Positions 1 through 11,145 are shown, counted from the stretch's first letter. The stretch: DNA of 63,434 nucleotides from Burkholderiales bacterium Ga0077547 (GCA_001464195.1 LNEY01000018.1:1-63434); one strand, 5' to 3'. Translations and numbers: made by a program. Notes: generated by a model not told the origin, from the sequence alone.

Positions 1-367
1 CACAGGTGCCAACTTGCTGACGCTGCTGGAATCGCGCCTGGACAACGTCGTGTACCGCATGGGCTTTGGTTCGACCCGCGCCGAAGCACGCCAACTGGTG
101 TCGCACAAGTCGATCACGGTCAATGGCGCCGTGGTCAACATTGCGTCCTACAGCGTCAAGGTCGGCGATGCCGTGAGCGTGCGCGAGAAAGCCAAGAAGC
201 AGTTGCGCATCGCCGACTCGCTGAAGCTGGCCGAGACGATCGGCTTGCCAGCCTGGATTCAGGTCGACGCGTCGAAGATGGAAGGCGTTTTCAAGAAGAC
301 GCCGGAGCGTGATGAGTTGAGCGCCGACATCAAGGAAGCGCTGATCGTCGAACTGTATTCACGCTGA
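1..367 (+). CDS. rpsD: 30S ribosomal protein S4, C-terminal part (5' end outside window)
   Basis: S4 binds 16S rRNA early in assembly of the small subunit and in many bacteria represses translation of its own operon. The reading frame is open from the first bases of the window and ends at TGA 365-367. About 121 residues are visible, covering the S4 RNA-binding domain ([29 protein letters not shown]) and the conserved end [16 protein letters not shown]. The N-terminal third lies outside the window. It is followed after a 153-base spacer by rpoA, the usual end of the alpha operon. The family assignment is near certain. Confidence 0.97.
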   Translation, partial: TGANLLTLLESRLDNVVYRMGFGSTRAEARQLVSHKSITVNGAVVNIASYSVKVGDAVSVREKAKKQLRIADSLKLAETIGLPAWIQVDASKMEGVFKKTPERDELSADIKEALIVELYSR

Positions 368-379
368 TCCGCTTGCAGC

Positions 380-465
380 GCAGGCGGCAGGTCCTGGTTG
401 ATCTGCTGCCCGCACTGTTCCAGCTACTTCCCGAGATCGGTGTTGACAGGTGTTGCCAGCACCGA
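380..465 (+). other. Two strong hairpins in the rpsD-rpoA spacer
   Basis: Two stem-loops lie in the transcribed spacer. Positions 380-393 pair with 400-413 (14 bp, one A-C mismatch and two G-U pairs, 6-nt loop). Positions 437-447 pair with 455-465 (11 bp, one mismatch and one G-U pair). Neither is followed by a T tract, so a simple terminator is unlikely. A role in processing, attenuation or mRNA stability between rpsD and rpoA is inference. Confidence 0.4.
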
Positions 466-520
466 CGGGTCCATCAGCCTTATCGGCGTAACGAGCCGAG
501 GGTATTGAAAGAAAGACCGA

Positions 521-1507
521 ATGCAAACGAACTTGCTCAAGCCCAAAGCCATCCACGTCGAACCCCTCTCGATCAACCGCGCCAAGGTCACCTTGGAGCC
601 GTTCGAGCGTGGTTACGGACACACCCTGGGCAACGCGCTGCGACGTGTTTTGCTGTCGTCGATGGTGGGCTATGCGCCGACCGAAGTGACCATTGCGGGC
701 GTGCTTCACGAGTACTCGACCATCGACGGCGTGCAGGAAGACGTGGTTCACATCATGCTGAACCTGAAGGGGGTTGTCTTCCGCCTGCATAACCGCGACG
801 AAGTGACGCTGGTGCTGCGCAAGGACGGCGAAGGCCCGGTCACGGCCGGCGACATCCAGACGCCGCACGACGTCGAGATCATCAACCCGGGCCATGTGAT
901 CGCGAACCTGTCGCAAGGCGGCAAGCTCGACATGCAGATCAAGGTCGAGAAGGGCCGCGGCTATGTGCCGGGCAACCTGCGTCGGTTTGGCGATGAGCCG
1001 ACCAAATCGATCGGCCGCATTGTGCTTGATGCCTCGTTCTCGCCCGTGGCCCGCGTCAGCTACACCGTCGAGAGCGCCCGCGTCGAGCAGCGCACCGACC
1101 TTGACAAGCTGGTGATGGAGATCAACACCAACGGCGCCATCTCCCCCGAAGAAGCGATCCGCGCTTCGGCGAAGATCCTGGTCGAGCAGCTGGCCGTGTT
1201 TGCGCAGCTCGAGAACAGCGAGATCGCAGCCTTCAATGAACCGCAGAGCCGCAACACACAGTTCGATCCGATCCTGCTGCGTCCGGTCGACGAACTCGAG
1301 CTGACGGTGCGTTCAGCCAACTGCCTGAAGGCCGAGAACATCTACTACATCGGCGATCTGATCCAGCGCACCGAGACCGAACTGTTGAAGACTCCGAACC
1401 TGGGTCGCAAGTCGCTCAACGAAATCAAGGAAGTGCTGGCTTCTCGCGGCCTGACCCTCGGCGGTCGCCTCGAGAACTGGCCGCCGCAGGGCCTGGACAA
1501 GCGTTAA
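521..1507 (+). CDS. rpoA: DNA-directed RNA polymerase subunit alpha
   Basis: The alpha subunit dimerises to nucleate RNA polymerase assembly, and its C-terminal domain contacts UP elements and activators. The 328-residue length is normal. The N-terminal assembly domain is recognisable ([26 protein letters not shown] near residues 23-48), as is the C-terminal helix-hairpin-helix domain ([23 protein letters not shown], about residues 287-309). The ATG at 521 gives the standard N-terminus, [14 protein letters not shown]. It lies between rpsD and rplQ as in the alpha operon. Identification is essentially certain. Confidence 0.98.
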   Translation: MQTNLLKPKAIHVEPLSINRAKVTLEPFERGYGHTLGNALRRVLLSSMVGYAPTEVTIAGVLHEYSTIDGVQEDVVHIMLNLKGVVFRLHNRDEVTLVLRKDGEGPVTAGDIQTPHDVEIINPGHVIANLSQGGKLDMQIKVEKGRGYVPGNLRRFGDEPTKSIGRIVLDASFSPVARVSYTVESARVEQRTDLDKLVMEINTNGAISPEEAIRASAKILVEQLAVFAQLENSEIAAFNEPQSRNTQFDPILLRPVDELELTVRSANCLKAENIYYIGDLIQRTETELLKTPNLGRKSLNEIKEVLASRGLTLGGRLENWPPQGLDKR

Positions 1508-1555
1508 GGCCCTCCCAACGCCGTGGACAGCCTGAAAGGGCGCCATCGGAGATGA

Positions 1556-1617
1556 CAAGCGCGCGTGCTTCGGGGCTCGCGCTTGATCACCACCCCCAGT
1601 ACCTGATACGGCTGGGG
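1556..1617 (+). other. Tandem hairpins in the rpoA-rplQ spacer
   Basis: The 141-base spacer between rpoA and rplQ contains a GC-rich stem (1556-1563 with 1578-1585, 8 bp, extended by weaker pairs around a CTTCGG-type loop). A second stem follows (1594-1599 with 1612-1617, 6 bp, 12-nt loop). The second ends about 31 bases before the rplQ start. No U-run follows either stem, so this is read as mRNA leader structure. Function is unknown. Confidence 0.35.
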
Positions 1618-1648
1618 TTCATAAGTCAGTCAACAAAGGATTCTCACC

Positions 1649-2044
1649 ATGCGTCACCGTCACGGACTCCGCAAACTCAATCGCACCTCGTCGCACCGCT
1701 TGGCGATGTTGCGCAACATGTGCAATTCGCTGCTGCAGCACGAGGCCATCAAGACCACCGTGCCAAAGGCCAAGGAACTGCGCCGCGTCGTTGAGCCGCT
1801 GATCACGCTGGCCAAGGAGCCGACGCTGGCCAACCGCCGCCTGGCTTTTGACCGCACGCGCGACCGCGACATCGTTACCAAGCTGTTCAACGAACTCGGG
1901 CCGCGCTACAAGGCGCGTCCAGGCGGCTACACCCGCATTTTGAAGATGGGCTTCCGCGTCGGCGACAACGCGCCGATGGCGTTCGTCGAACTGGTCGATC
2001 GTCCAGATGCGGCAGCGACAGAAGCCCCTGAAGCAGCCGAATAA
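1649..2044 (+). CDS. rplQ: 50S ribosomal protein L17
   Basis: L17 is a large-subunit protein near the peptide exit tunnel. The 131-residue product has the family signature throughout: [21 protein letters not shown] at the N-terminus, [20 protein letters not shown], and [25 protein letters not shown] near residues 89-113. The C-terminus is a short acidic Ala/Glu tail, as is common in Burkholderiales. An AAAGGA Shine-Dalgarno sequence precedes the ATG at 1649. It is the last gene of the alpha operon here. Confidence 0.97.
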   Translation: MRHRHGLRKLNRTSSHRLAMLRNMCNSLLQHEAIKTTVPKAKELRRVVEPLITLAKEPTLANRRLAFDRTRDRDIVTKLFNELGPRYKARPGGYTRILKMGFRVGDNAPMAFVELVDRPDAAATEAPEAAE

Positions 2045-2066
2045 CAATCACATTGATTCGCCGAAT

Positions 2067-2082
2067 CTCACCGAACGGTGAG
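2067..2082. terminator. Short palindrome after rplQ (weak terminator candidate)
   Basis: CTCACCG and CGGTGAG form a perfect 7-bp inverted repeat with a 2-nt loop, 23 bases after the rplQ stop. There is no U-run, so termination would be weak. A TATAGT at 2092-2097, 12 bases before the tRNA, could serve as a -10 box for the tRNA. Confidence 0.25.
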
Positions 2083-2109
2083 GTAGTCGGTTATAGTCAT
2101 AGGCTCAGT

Positions 2110-2186
<77 letters not shown>

Positions 2187-2207
2187 AAAGTCTACGCGGC
2201 TCAACGC

Positions 2208-2247
2208 CAAAGCAAAACGCCAACCGAGAGGTTGGCGTTTTGCTTTG
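2208..2247. terminator. Strong bidirectional terminator between tRNA-fMet and the B12-binding regulator
   Basis: A perfect inverted repeat with 18-bp arms (2208-2225 and 2230-2247) and a GAGA loop. The arms contain AAAGCAAAA and TTTTGCTTT, so each strand ends in a T-rich arm. It sits between the plus-strand tRNA and the end of the convergent minus-strand gene at 2279, where a two-way terminator is expected. Confidence 0.8.
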
Positions 2248-2278
2248 CACGGAAGGAACGCGTTGAACTGTTGAGTCC

Positions 2279-3187
2279 TCAGGGTGCCAGCACCGCCAGC
2301 GCCAGAGGCACGCACTCCCGGGCATCGACACAGATGGCCTGCGCGCCGAAAGCCTCGGCCCGGTGCGCGCCAAGAGAGAACACGGGGCCGCCAAGCAGGA
2401 CCGGTGTGGATGGGTTGCGCGAGGCGACCTTGAGGCTGTCGACCAGCGCACTGAGCGTGTCGAGTTGCGAGTCCAGCGCCACCGAGATACCGACGAGATC
2501 AAACCATTCGTTCTGGACGGCATGACACAGCTCGGTGCGGCTGGGCGACACCTCCAGTACCACTTGCCAACCCGCTTTCCGGAAGAACTCCGACACGATG
2601 GACAGCCCCAGCACATGCTGAGAACCGGGTGCCGAGGCCAGCATCACGCGCTTGACGCCGCCTCCGTGCTGCGGCCCGTCGTGGTATTCGTAACCCATGC
2701 CATGGATGACTTCATGCATCAGCACGAGCCCGATGGTCACGTCAGCAAAACTGAGCAGGTCTTCTTCCCACTGCACGCCCAGATACCTGGCTGCTGGCGT
2801 GATCAGCTCGATGAAGATGTCTTCCTGTTCCAGGCCTTCGGTGCGCAGTCTTTCTATGAGTTCGACAGCCTGCTCGCGCTTACCGCCTGCGCAGAACACG
2901 GCGAATGCTGTGACTTCGTCTCCCAGGAGCCGAGAGGCCGTGTCGTTGGCGGCACGGCCCTCATCGCTGCTGCGGTGGGCTTGCACGAGACGCGGAATGA
3001 TGTGGGATTCGAGCACGGTACGCATGGAGCGGCGGCACTCGTCATCTTCACTCGACGCGGAGCGGTCGCTCACCTGTGAGGGCCGAGGGCTGCGTCGCTC
3101 GAACATCGACGACAAGGTCCATTCGCTGAAGGCCCGACCCAGCTTGAGCATTCGGACAACCGGAGACGCTGAAAAAGCCAGGTGCAT
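2279..3187 (-). CDS. Cobalamin-binding regulator, PpaA/AerR-like
   Basis: About 302 residues. The central four-helix part has the signature PAARYLGVQWEEDLLSFADV, and the C-terminal half is a Rossmann-type B12-binding domain with GSQHVLGLSIVSEFF and LLGGPVF. The conserved His (about residue 191) could coordinate cobalt. In purple bacteria PpaA/AerR proteins bind B12 and antagonise the PpsR/CrtJ repressor of photosynthesis genes; that role is inferred here from family resemblance only. A GGAG motif lies 5 bases before the ATG at 3187 (a second ATG lies at 3190). A longer frame from TTG at 3235 has no such support. It is a single gene, convergent with the tRNA, with no photosynthesis genes in the window. 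Function: likely. Target: unknown. Confidence 0.75.
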   Translation of the reverse strand: MHLAFSASPVVRMLKLGRAFSEWTLSSMFERRSPRPSQVSDRSASSEDDECRRSMRTVLESHIIPRLVQAHRSSDEGRAANDTASRLLGDEVTAFAVFCAGGKREQAVELIERLRTEGLEQEDIFIELITPAARYLGVQWEEDLLSFADVTIGLVLMHEVIHGMGYEYHDGPQHGGGVKRVMLASAPGSQHVLGLSIVSEFFRKAGWQVVLEVSPSRTELCHAVQNEWFDLVGISVALDSQLDTLSALVDSLKVASRNPSTPVLLGGPVFSLGAHRAEAFGAQAICVDARECVPLALAVLAP

Positions 3188-3618
3188 CATCACTCCAAGT
3201 TCGAGTTCGTTCCACCAAGCCACGGCGGGGGGCAATGCCGAGCCCGGAAGGTACCCCGGGAGCTGCCGGCATGAATATTAGAGTGAACCCCTGTTGCCGT
3301 CAGGGCTGACCGGCGTGTTTTCTCAGATGTACTTGGGTTGGCGTGATGGGTGCATCGGCGATATGCCATCTCTGTCTCACCTGGCGTGCATCGGCGTCAC
3401 GTCACTCGCAACGGCATCCGGTGCAGTGACGATGTCATCATGACCTGCGCCGCCTGTACCGGCGGAAACACAGCAGCAACACTCTCCGCACAGCATCCGC
3501 AGACAGCGCGATGCCGAGGGCGTTGCTGCCGTTCCTGCATCCCTCCCCTGCCTGCGCGTGGCTTGAGTGCTTCGGCCTAGACTGAAGAACACCGCAGCAA
3601 CACGGTCACCGAGTTTCG
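3188..3618. other. Intergenic region between divergent regulator and efflux operon
   Basis: A 431-base region with no convincing gene. It must hold the promoters for the minus-strand B12-binding regulator and for the plus-strand efflux operon. The one recognisable motif is a TGT-N12-ACA match at 3455-3472, listed separately. No obvious sigma-70 promoter or repeat stands out. Confidence 0.6.
3455..3472. promoter_or_regulatory. TGT-N12-ACA motif (possible PpsR/CrtJ-type operator)
   Basis: The sequence TGTACCGGCGGAAACACA fits the spacing of the PpsR/CrtJ consensus TGT-N12-ACA. It lies in the intergenic region upstream of the PpaA/AerR-like gene, whose relatives antagonise PpsR. It is a six-base match, so a chance occurrence somewhere in a region of this size is quite possible. 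It is also more than 260 bases from the gene start. Confidence 0.15.
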
Positions 3619-4908
3619 ATGAACAACCACACGGAGAGCGAAGCCACCCCGCATCAACCGAGTTCGGCCCCCTCCGGCAAGCCGGGAATTCTTCGTCGTA
3701 CATGGCCCTGGCTGATCGGTCTGCTGGTCTTGGCGGGTGCTGCACTCTGGTGGTGGAAAACGCAAGCGAGCAACCCTTCCGCGTCAGACGCGACGCAGGC
3801 GTCCGCACGGGCGGATCGAGCTTCGGGGGGCGGCGGGCGACGCTTCGGTGGTGCCAATGCCGTTCAACCGGTGTCGGTGCAAGCGGTTCGCCGACAGGAC
3901 ATCCGTGTCAGTGTCAATGCCATTGGCAGCATCACGGCGCTGAACACTGCAGTGGTGCGCGCGCAGGTCAGCGGGGTGCTCCAAGCGTTGAATATCAAGG
4001 AGGGGCAGCAGGTCCGCGCCGGGCAATGGCTGGCGCAGATCGATCCTCGCGCCTTCCAGGCAGCGCTCGGTCAGGCCGAGGGGGTCCTGGCGCGCGACAA
4101 GGCCCAATTGGACAACGCCCGAATCGACCTGGAGCGCTACCGTGGCCTGCTGGCCAAGGACGCCATCCCGAAGCAGCAGCTCGACACCCAGGAAGCGCTG
4201 GTGCGGCAGCTGGAGGGCACGGTGAAGGCCGATCAGGGTGCGGTCGACAGCGCCCGTGTGCAGTTGTCCTACACCCGGATCACCGCGCCGATTTCAGGAC
4301 GGGTGGGCCTGAAGCAGGTCGATCTGGGCAATGTGGTCCAACCGGGTGATGCCAACGGCATCCTCAGCATCACCCAGACCCAGCCCATCTCGCTGGTGTT
4401 CGCTGTGCCGGCCGCCCACGTACCGCTGATCACGGCGCGCCTGCGGGCCGGTGACTCGATTCCGGTGGAGGCCTGGGAGCGCGGGGGGCAGCGACAGCTG
4501 GCCGTCGGGCGCGTGGCCACCGTCGACAACGCCATCGACCCCAGCACCGACACGATCAAGGTCAAGGCGGTGTTTCCGAACCGCGACGAGACCTTGTTTC
4601 CGAATCAGGCGGTCAGCGTCACGCTGCAGCTCGATGTGCTGACCGATGTGATTGCCGTGCCGCAAGCAGCCGTGCTGCGGGGTGCGCAGGGCTTCTATGT
4701 GTACGTTGTCAATGCCGACAACACCGTCAGCAGCCGGGTGGTGACGCCCGGTACGGTGGATGAGGGTTGGATGGCAGTTCAAGGCTCGCTGCAGCCCGAT
4801 GAGAAGGTGGTGATCGATGGCACCGACCGCTTGCGCGAAGGCGCCACGGTGGAACTGATCGCTGCCGATCCGAAGCAGCGCGCGGGCGCCAACGCGCCGG
4901 GCCCCTGA
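3619..4908 (+). CDS. mdtA: RND efflux periplasmic adaptor subunit (MdtA-like)
   Basis: A 429-residue membrane fusion protein that bridges the RND pumps encoded next and an outer-membrane channel. It has a short cytoplasmic N-terminus, one transmembrane anchor at about residues 29-46 ([17 protein letters not shown]) and a periplasmic body. The body has paired lipoyl-type segments ([20 protein letters not shown] and [17 protein letters not shown]) flanking a coiled coil, followed by beta-barrel segments. It starts a four-gene operon (mdtA-mdtB-mdtC-OMF) with 10 bases to the next gene. The two-pump arrangement matches E. coli MdtABC. Substrates cannot be read from the sequence; bile salts, novobiocin or metals are possibilities from the family. 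Confidence 0.9.
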   Translation: MNNHTESEATPHQPSSAPSGKPGILRRTWPWLIGLLVLAGAALWWWKTQASNPSASDATQASARADRASGGGGRRFGGANAVQPVSVQAVRRQDIRVSVNAIGSITALNTAVVRAQVSGVLQALNIKEGQQVRAGQWLAQIDPRAFQAALGQAEGVLARDKAQLDNARIDLERYRGLLAKDAIPKQQLDTQEALVRQLEGTVKADQGAVDSARVQLSYTRITAPISGRVGLKQVDLGNVVQPGDANGILSITQTQPISLVFAVPAAHVPLITARLRAGDSIPVEAWERGGQRQLAVGRVATVDNAIDPSTDTIKVKAVFPNRDETLFPNQAVSVTLQLDVLTDVIAVPQAAVLRGAQGFYVYVVNADNTVSSRVVTPGTVDEGWMAVQGSLQPDEKVVIDGTDRLREGATVELIAADPKQRAGANAPGP

Positions 4909-4918
4909 GCGCTGTGCC

Positions 4919-7900
4919 ATGAACCCGTCACGCGTCTTCATCGAGCGCCCGGTCGCCACCTCGCTGCTGATGCTGGCGATCTTGCTGGCCGGGCTGCTGG
5001 CGTATCGGTTGATTCCGTTGTCGGCCCTGCCGGAGGTGGACTACCCCACGATCCAGGTCACCACCTTGTATCCGGGGGCCAGCCCGGATGTGATGTCCAC
5101 CTCAGTGACCGCGCCCCTGGAGCGCCAGTTCGGACAGATGCCTGGCTTGAGCCAGATGACGAGCAGCAGTTCAGGCGGTGCCTCGGTGATCACGCTGCGC
5201 TTCGCGCTCGGCCTGCCGCTCGACATCGCTGCGCAGGAAGTCCAGGCAGCGATCAACGCCGGCGCCAGTTTGCTGCCCGACGATCTGCCGATGCCGCCAA
5301 TCTACAGCAAGGTCAACCCAGCAGATGCGCCGGTGCTGACCATCGCGGTGACCTCGCCGTCGCTGCCAGTGATCAAGCTGCACGATCTGGCAGAGAACCG
5401 CCTGGCGCCCAAGCTCTCGCAGGTCGAGGGTGTCGGGCTGGTCAGCCTCGCGGGCGGGCAGCGACCCGCGGTGCGCATTCAGGGAAATGCGCATGCCCTG
5501 GCGTCTCTGGGCCTGTCGCTCGAAGATGTGCGCAGCACCATCGTGGCAGCCAACGTCAACCAGGCCAAAGGCAGTTTCGACGGTCCGCAACGGGCCTCGA
5601 CCATCGACGCCAACGACCAGCTGAAGTCGGCCGCGGAATACCAGGACCTGATCATTGCCTGGAAGAATGGCAATCCAGTGCGTCTGAAGGATGTGACGCA
5701 GGTTGTCGACGATGCCGAGAACGTGCGCCTGGCGGCATGGTCGGACCGCACGCCGGCTGTGATCCTCAACGTGCAGCGCCAGCCGGGCGCCAACGTGATT
5801 GAGACCGTCGATCGCGTCCGGGCCTTGCTGCCCACGCTGCAGGCGTCGCTGCCAGCGTCTGTGGATGTGCAGGTCATCGCCGACCGCACCATCACCATCC
5901 GCGAGGCAGTGGATGCCACCGAATTCGAGCTTCTGCTGGCGGTCGCGCTGGTGGTGATGGTGATCTTCCTCTTCCTGCGCAGCGCCAGTGCCACGGTGAT
6001 CCCGAGCGTGGCCGTGCCACTGAGTCTGCTGGGGACCTTCGGTGTGATCTACATGGCCGGGTTCTCGATCAACAACCTGACGCTGATGGCGCTGGTGATC
6101 TCCACCGGCTTTGTCGTCGACGACGCGATCGTGATGATCGAGAACATCGCACGCTTCATCGAAGAAGGCGATTCGCCGATGCAGGCCGCGCTGAAGGGCA
6201 GCCAACAGATCGGCTTCACCATCATTTCGCTGACGGTCTCGTTGCTCGCGGTGCTCATCCCACTGCTGTTCATGGGGGATGTGGTGGGGCGCCTGTTCCA
6301 CGAGTTCGCCATCACGCTGGCCGTCGCGATCCTGATCTCCGCCGTTGTCTCGCTGACCCTGACCCCGATGATGAGTGCGCGGCTCTTGCGCCCCGAGCGC
6401 GAGCGCAGCCATGGTCGATTCAGCGACGGGTTCGCGCGCCGCTTCGATGAGCTCGTGGCCGCCTACGGCCGTTCACTGACCTGGGTGCTGGACCGTCCCC
6501 GCAGCACGCTGGGCGTCTTCGCGCTGACGCTGGGCCTGACCGGACTGCTCTACGTGGTCGTGCCCAAGGGGTTCTTTCCGGTGCAGGACACGGGTCTGAT
6601 CCAGGTCATCACCGAGGCGACCCAGACCACATCGTTCAGTGCCATGTCAACCCGACAGCAGGCGCTGGCCGATGAGATCCTGAAAGACCCCGACGTGGAC
6701 CACCTCGCGTCCTTCATCGGCGTGGACGGCGCCAATGCGACCTTGAACACCGGGCGCATGCAGATCACATTGAAGCCCTTCGCGCAACGCGACGCGTCGG
6801 CTTCCGAGGTGATTCGCCGCCTGGCCGACGCCACCTCCCGTGTGCCCGGCATCACCGCCTACATGCAGCCGGTGCAGGATCTGACCATCGAGGACCGGGT
6901 CTCCAAGACCCAGTATCAGTTCCTGCTCAGCTCACCCGACGCGAAGGAATTGGCCGCCAGCACCACGCGCTTGCTCGAACGTCTGCGCCAGCGGCCGGAA
7001 CTGGTGGATGTGGCGAGCGATCTGCAGGATCAAGGCCAGCAGGCTTATGTGCAGATCGACCGCGAGGCGGCTGGTCGGCTCGGTGTCACCGTCGCGGCCA
7101 TCGACACCGCGCTGTACAACGCCTTCGGTCAGCGCCTTGTCTCGACCATCTACACGCAGACCAGCCAGTACCGGGTGGTGCTGGAAGCCGCACCCGGCCG
7201 CGGCCGCGGCCCGATGGCGATCTCGGATCTGTACGTGCCAGGGACCAGCACCAGCGCCAATGGCACCACGACGCAGGTACAGGTTCCGCTGTCGTCCGTG
7301 GCACAGGTCCTGGAGCGGCCCGCTGCGCTGGCGATCAACCATGTGGCGCAGTTCCCATCGGCCACCGTGTCGTTCAACCTCGCGCCCGGGGTGTCCCTAG
7401 GCAGCGCGGTCGAAGCGATCAAGGCAGAGGAGGCCCGCCTTGAGTTGCCGCTCAGCGTCGAGACCAGCTTCCAGGGGGCGGCGGAGGCCTTCCGCGCCTC
7501 GTTGAGCAGCACGCTGCTGCTGATCCTGGCGGCGGTGGTCACGATGTACATCGTGCTCGGCGTGCTCTACGAGAGCTACATCCACCCCATCACCATTCTC
7601 TCCACCTTGCCGTCGGCTGGCCTGGGCGCCCTGCTGGCGCTGCTGCTGGCGGGGGAGGAGCTGGGCGTGGTCGGCATCATCGGCATCGTGCTTTTGATCG
7701 GCATCGTCAAGAAGAACGCGATCATGATGATCGACTTCGCGCTCTATGCCGAACGCGAGGAGGGCCTGGCGCCGCGTGAGGCCATTTACAAGGCCTGCCT
7801 GCTGCGCTTCAGACCGATCCTGATGACGACGATGGCCGCGCTGCTCGGCGCACTGCCGCTGATGCTGGGCACCGGCGCCGGCCATGAGCTGCGCCACCCG

Positions 7901-8038
7901 CTGGGCGTGACGTTGGTCGGCGGGTTGATCGTCAGCCAGCTGCTCACGCTGTTCACGACACCGGTGATCTACCTCGGCTTTGCCCGCCAGGCGCAGCGGC
8001 TCAAGGCCTGGCAAGCGAACCGCGCCGCGGCCACATGA
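4919..8038 (+). CDS. mdtB: RND multidrug efflux permease MdtB-like
   Basis: A 1039-residue inner-membrane pump of the HAE1/RND family, with the usual 12-TM, two-repeat layout. The proton-relay aspartates of TM4 are present ([13 protein letters not shown]401-D402). TM1 begins right at the N-terminus ([20 protein letters not shown]) and two large periplasmic loops follow. It pairs with the next RND gene, overlapping it by 4 bases (ATGA), as expected for the MdtB2-MdtC heterotrimer. Length and motifs are intact, so it should be functional. Confidence 0.92.
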   Translation: MNPSRVFIERPVATSLLMLAILLAGLLAYRLIPLSALPEVDYPTIQVTTLYPGASPDVMSTSVTAPLERQFGQMPGLSQMTSSSSGGASVITLRFALGLPLDIAAQEVQAAINAGASLLPDDLPMPPIYSKVNPADAPVLTIAVTSPSLPVIKLHDLAENRLAPKLSQVEGVGLVSLAGGQRPAVRIQGNAHALASLGLSLEDVRSTIVAANVNQAKGSFDGPQRASTIDANDQLKSAAEYQDLIIAWKNGNPVRLKDVTQVVDDAENVRLAAWSDRTPAVILNVQRQPGANVIETVDRVRALLPTLQASLPASVDVQVIADRTITIREAVDATEFELLLAVALVVMVIFLFLRSASATVIPSVAVPLSLLGTFGVIYMAGFSINNLTLMALVISTGFVVDDAIVMIENIARFIEEGDSPMQAALKGSQQIGFTIISLTVSLLAVLIPLLFMGDVVGRLFHEFAITLAVAILISAVVSLTLTPMMSARLLRPERERSHGRFSDGFARRFDELVAAYGRSLTWVLDRPRSTLGVFALTLGLTGLLYVVVPKGFFPVQDTGLIQVITEATQTTSFSAMSTRQQALADEILKDPDVDHLASFIGVDGANATLNTGRMQITLKPFAQRDASASEVIRRLADATSRVPGITAYMQPVQDLTIEDRVSKTQYQFLLSSPDAKELAASTTRLLERLRQRPELVDVASDLQDQGQQAYVQIDREAAGRLGVTVAAIDTALYNAFGQRLVSTIYTQTSQYRVVLEAAPGRGRGPMAISDLYVPGTSTSANGTTTQVQVPLSSVAQVLERPAALAINHVAQFPSATVSFNLAPGVSLGSAVEAIKAEEARLELPLSVETSFQGAAEAFRASLSSTLLLILAAVVTMYIVLGVLYESYIHPITILSTLPSAGLGALLALLLAGEELGVVGIIGIVLLIGIVKKNAIMMIDFALYAEREEGLAPREAIYKACLLRFRPILMTTMAALLGALPLMLGTGAGHELRHPLGVTLVGGLIVSQLLTLFTTPVIYLGFARQAQRLKAWQANRAAAT

Positions 8039-11000
8039 GCATCTCTGCCCCATTCATCCACCGGCCGGTGGCCACCACACTGCTTACCTTCGGCATTGCG
8101 CTGGCAGGCCTGTTCGGCTTCCAGCTGCTGCCGATTGCGGCCTTGCCGCAGGTGGACTTCCCGACCATCTCGGTCAGTGCGTCCTTGCCCGGCGCGAGCC
8201 CCGACACGATGGCGGCAACCGTCTCCACACCACTGGAACGTGCGCTCGGCACGATCGCCGGCGTCAACGAGATCACCTCGCGCTCGTCCCTGGGTTCGAC
8301 CAACATCACCCTGCAGTTCGACCTCGACCGCGACATCGACGGCGCTGCTCGTGACGTGCAGTCGGCCATCAACGCGGCGCGAACGCTGCTGCCCACGGGC
8401 ATGCCGAGGAGCCCCACCTATCGCAAGGTGAACCCGGCGGCCGCGCCGATCATGATCATTGCGCTCACTTCCGACACGCTGACGCGTGGTCAGATGTACG
8501 ACGCGGCCTCCACCGTGCTCGCGCAGCGCTTGTCGCAGGTGCGCGGCGTGGGCCAGGTCAATGTGGGTGGCAGCGCCTTGCCGGCGGTGCGGGTGGAGCT
8601 GGATCCGGACAAGCTGGCTGCCAAGGGCATTTCGCTTGAGAACGTGCGCATGGCGATCACTGCCACCAACGCCAATCGGCCCAAGGGCTCGGTAGAAGAC
8701 GGCGACCACCACTGGCAGATCGGCGCCAACGACCAGGCGCTGACGGCCGCCGACTACGCACCGGTGCTGGTGACCTACCGCGATGGCGCCGCGGTGCGGC
8801 TGCGCGATGTGGCGCGCGTGGTCGATTCGGTGCAGGACGTGCGCAACTACGGCGCGGCCAATGGCAAGCCGTCGGTGGTGCTGTTCGTGCTGAGGGAACC
8901 TGGCGCCAACATCATCGAGACGGTGCAGCGGGTGCGCGAGGTGCTGCCACGCATGCAGGCGTCGATACCCGGCGCGATCGACCTCCAGGTGATCAGTGAC
9001 CGCACGCTGACCATCCGGGCGTCGATCGAGGAGGTCGAGCGGGCGATGGCCATCTCGATCGGGCTCGTGATCCTGGTGGTGTTGCTGTTCCTGCGCAGCT
9101 GGCGTGCCACCGTGATCCCGGCGGTGGCCGTGCCGGTGTCGCTGCTGGGCACCTTCGGTGTGATGTACCTCTGTGGCTACAGCCTGAATAACCTGTCGGC
9201 CATGGCCCTGACCGTGGCCACCGGTTTTGTGGTCGACGACGCCATCGTGGTGCTGGAGAACATCACACGCCACATCGAGCAGGGCATGGCGCCGCGCGAA
9301 GCAGCGCTCAAGGGGGCGCGCGAGATCGGCTTCACCGTGGTGTCCATCTCGCTGAGTCTGATCGCGGTGTTCATCCCGCTGCTGCTGATGGACGGCATCG
9401 TCGGCCGGTTGTTCCGGGAGTTCGCCGTCGTGCTGTCGGCGTCCATCCTGGTGTCGATGCTGGTGTCGCTGACGACCACACCCATGATGGCCGCACAGCT
9501 GCTCCAGCCCCGTGCCCAACGACGACCACCTGGCCGCATCGGCCGTCTGCTGACACGCGCCGGCCAAGCCCTGCAGCGAGGCTATCGGCGCTCGCTGGTC
9601 TGGGCGCTGCGGCACCAGCCGGTGGCCGTCCTGGCGCTGGCGACTGTGGTCGCACTCAATGTGCACCTCTACGCCACGATTCCCAAGACCTTCTTCCCGC
9701 AGCAGGACACCGGCGCGCTCGTTGGTGGCGTTCAGGCCGATCAGGGCAGTTCGTTCCAGATGATGCAGGCGCGGGTCGACAAGTTCATGGCGATCGTGCA
9801 GGCCGACCCCGCGGTGGCGCATGTCACTGGTCGGACCGGCGGTGGCCAGAGCAACTCGGCCAACTTCAACATCGCCCTCAAGCCGCTGGCCGAGCGCAAG
9901 GTGTCTGCCGATGAGGTGGTGGCCCGCCTGCGCGAGAAGCTCAGCCACGAGCCAGGTGCCAACCTCTTCTTCGCACCGGTGCAAGACATCCGCATCGGGG
10001 GGCGCCAGTCAAGCGCACAGTACCAGTACACCCTGCAGGCCGACGACGTGGAGACTCTGCGCGCCTGGGAGCCCCGGGTGCGCACGGCGCTGTCACAACT
10101 GCCCGAGCTGGCCGACATCAACACCGATCAGCAGGACAAGGGCTTGCAGACCTCGCTGGTGATCGACCGCGACGCCGCCGCGAGGCTGGGCGTCACGGTG
10201 AGCAACCTGGACAGCGCACTGAACAACGCGTTCGGTCAGCGTCAGGTCGGGGTGATCTACAACGCACTCAACCAGTACCGCGTGGTCATGGAGCTGGCCC
10301 CGCAGTACTTGCAGGGTCCGGAAACGCTGAACCACTTCTATCTCACCAGCGAGTCAGGTGCGCAGGTGCCGCTGTCGGCCATTGCCCGTGTCGAAACCAC
10401 GAACACCCCGCTGTCCGTCAATCATCAGAGCGGCTCACCGGCCTCGACGATCAGCTTCAACCTGCCCCCCGGCGTGTCGCTCTCGGACGCCACCGCTGCC
10501 ATCGGCAACGCGATGGCCGAGCTGGGCGTGCCGGTGTCGGTTCGGGGCGGCTTTCAGGGCACGGCCAATGCGTTCCAGCAGTCGTTGTCGTCGCAACCAT
10601 GGCTGATCCTCGCGGCCATCGTGGCGATCTATCTGGTGCTCGGCATGCTGTACGAGAGCCTGATCCATCCGGTCACGATCCTCTCGACACTGCCGTCCGC
10701 AGGTGTTGGCGCGATGCTGGCACTGATGCTCTTCAAGACCGACTTTTCGATCATCGCGTTGATCGCGGTGATCTTGTTGATCGGCATCGTCAAGAAGAAC
10801 GCGATCATGATGATCGACTTTGCCATCGTCCGGCAGCGCGAAGGCCAGGTCAGCGCCGGCGCAGCGATCTACCGCGCGGCCAACCTGCGGCTGCGGCCGA
10901 TCCTGATGACGACCGTCGCTGCGATCTTCGGCGCGCTGCCGCTGGCACTCGGCAGCGGCGACGGCGCCGAATTGCGCCAACCGCTGGGCATCGCGATCGT

Positions 11001-11139
11001 CGGCGGGCTCATCCTGAGCCAGTTGCTGACCGTGTACACCACGCCCGTGGTGTTCGTGCTGATGGACCGCCTGAGCGCGAGAAGCTGGCGAGGCCGGCGG
11101 GCGGCTCGGGCCGCGACCCTCCAAGTGGCATCTGCCTGA
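8035..11139 (+). CDS. mdtC: RND multidrug efflux permease MdtC-like
   Basis: A 1034-residue second RND subunit, homologous to the upstream gene but clearly diverged. N-terminal motif: [20 protein letters not shown]. The TM4 motif is [12 protein letters not shown], with D401-D402. The C-terminal half contains the conserved [14 protein letters not shown]. The start overlaps the mdtB stop (ATGATG region), indicating translational coupling and balanced subunit synthesis. In MdtBC systems the C subunit is thought to bind drug and the B subunit to carry protons. Both subunits here keep the acidic relay pair, so sequence alone does not assign those roles. Confidence 0.92.
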   Translation: MSISAPFIHRPVATTLLTFGIALAGLFGFQLLPIAALPQVDFPTISVSASLPGASPDTMAATVSTPLERALGTIAGVNEITSRSSLGSTNITLQFDLDRDIDGAARDVQSAINAARTLLPTGMPRSPTYRKVNPAAAPIMIIALTSDTLTRGQMYDAASTVLAQRLSQVRGVGQVNVGGSALPAVRVELDPDKLAAKGISLENVRMAITATNANRPKGSVEDGDHHWQIGANDQALTAADYAPVLVTYRDGAAVRLRDVARVVDSVQDVRNYGAANGKPSVVLFVLREPGANIIETVQRVREVLPRMQASIPGAIDLQVISDRTLTIRASIEEVERAMAISIGLVILVVLLFLRSWRATVIPAVAVPVSLLGTFGVMYLCGYSLNNLSAMALTVATGFVVDDAIVVLENITRHIEQGMAPREAALKGAREIGFTVVSISLSLIAVFIPLLLMDGIVGRLFREFAVVLSASILVSMLVSLTTTPMMAAQLLQPRAQRRPPGRIGRLLTRAGQALQRGYRRSLVWALRHQPVAVLALATVVALNVHLYATIPKTFFPQQDTGALVGGVQADQGSSFQMMQARVDKFMAIVQADPAVAHVTGRTGGGQSNSANFNIALKPLAERKVSADEVVARLREKLSHEPGANLFFAPVQDIRIGGRQSSAQYQYTLQADDVETLRAWEPRVRTALSQLPELADINTDQQDKGLQTSLVIDRDAAARLGVTVSNLDSALNNAFGQRQVGVIYNALNQYRVVMELAPQYLQGPETLNHFYLTSESGAQVPLSAIARVETTNTPLSVNHQSGSPASTISFNLPPGVSLSDATAAIGNAMAELGVPVSVRGGFQGTANAFQQSLSSQPWLILAAIVAIYLVLGMLYESLIHPVTILSTLPSAGVGAMLALMLFKTDFSIIALIAVILLIGIVKKNAIMMIDFAIVRQREGQVSAGAAIYRAANLRLRPILMTTVAAIFGALPLALGSGDGAELRQPLGIAIVGGLILSQLLTVYTTPVVFVLMDRLSARSWRGRRAARAATLQVASA

Positions 11140-11145
11140 AGCCCC

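Noticed and set aside
7969..9984. Long open frame (671 codons) antisense to mdtC
   Set aside because: His/Arg/Gln-rich composition typical of shadow frames in GC-rich DNA; lies wholly across an intact RND pump gene.
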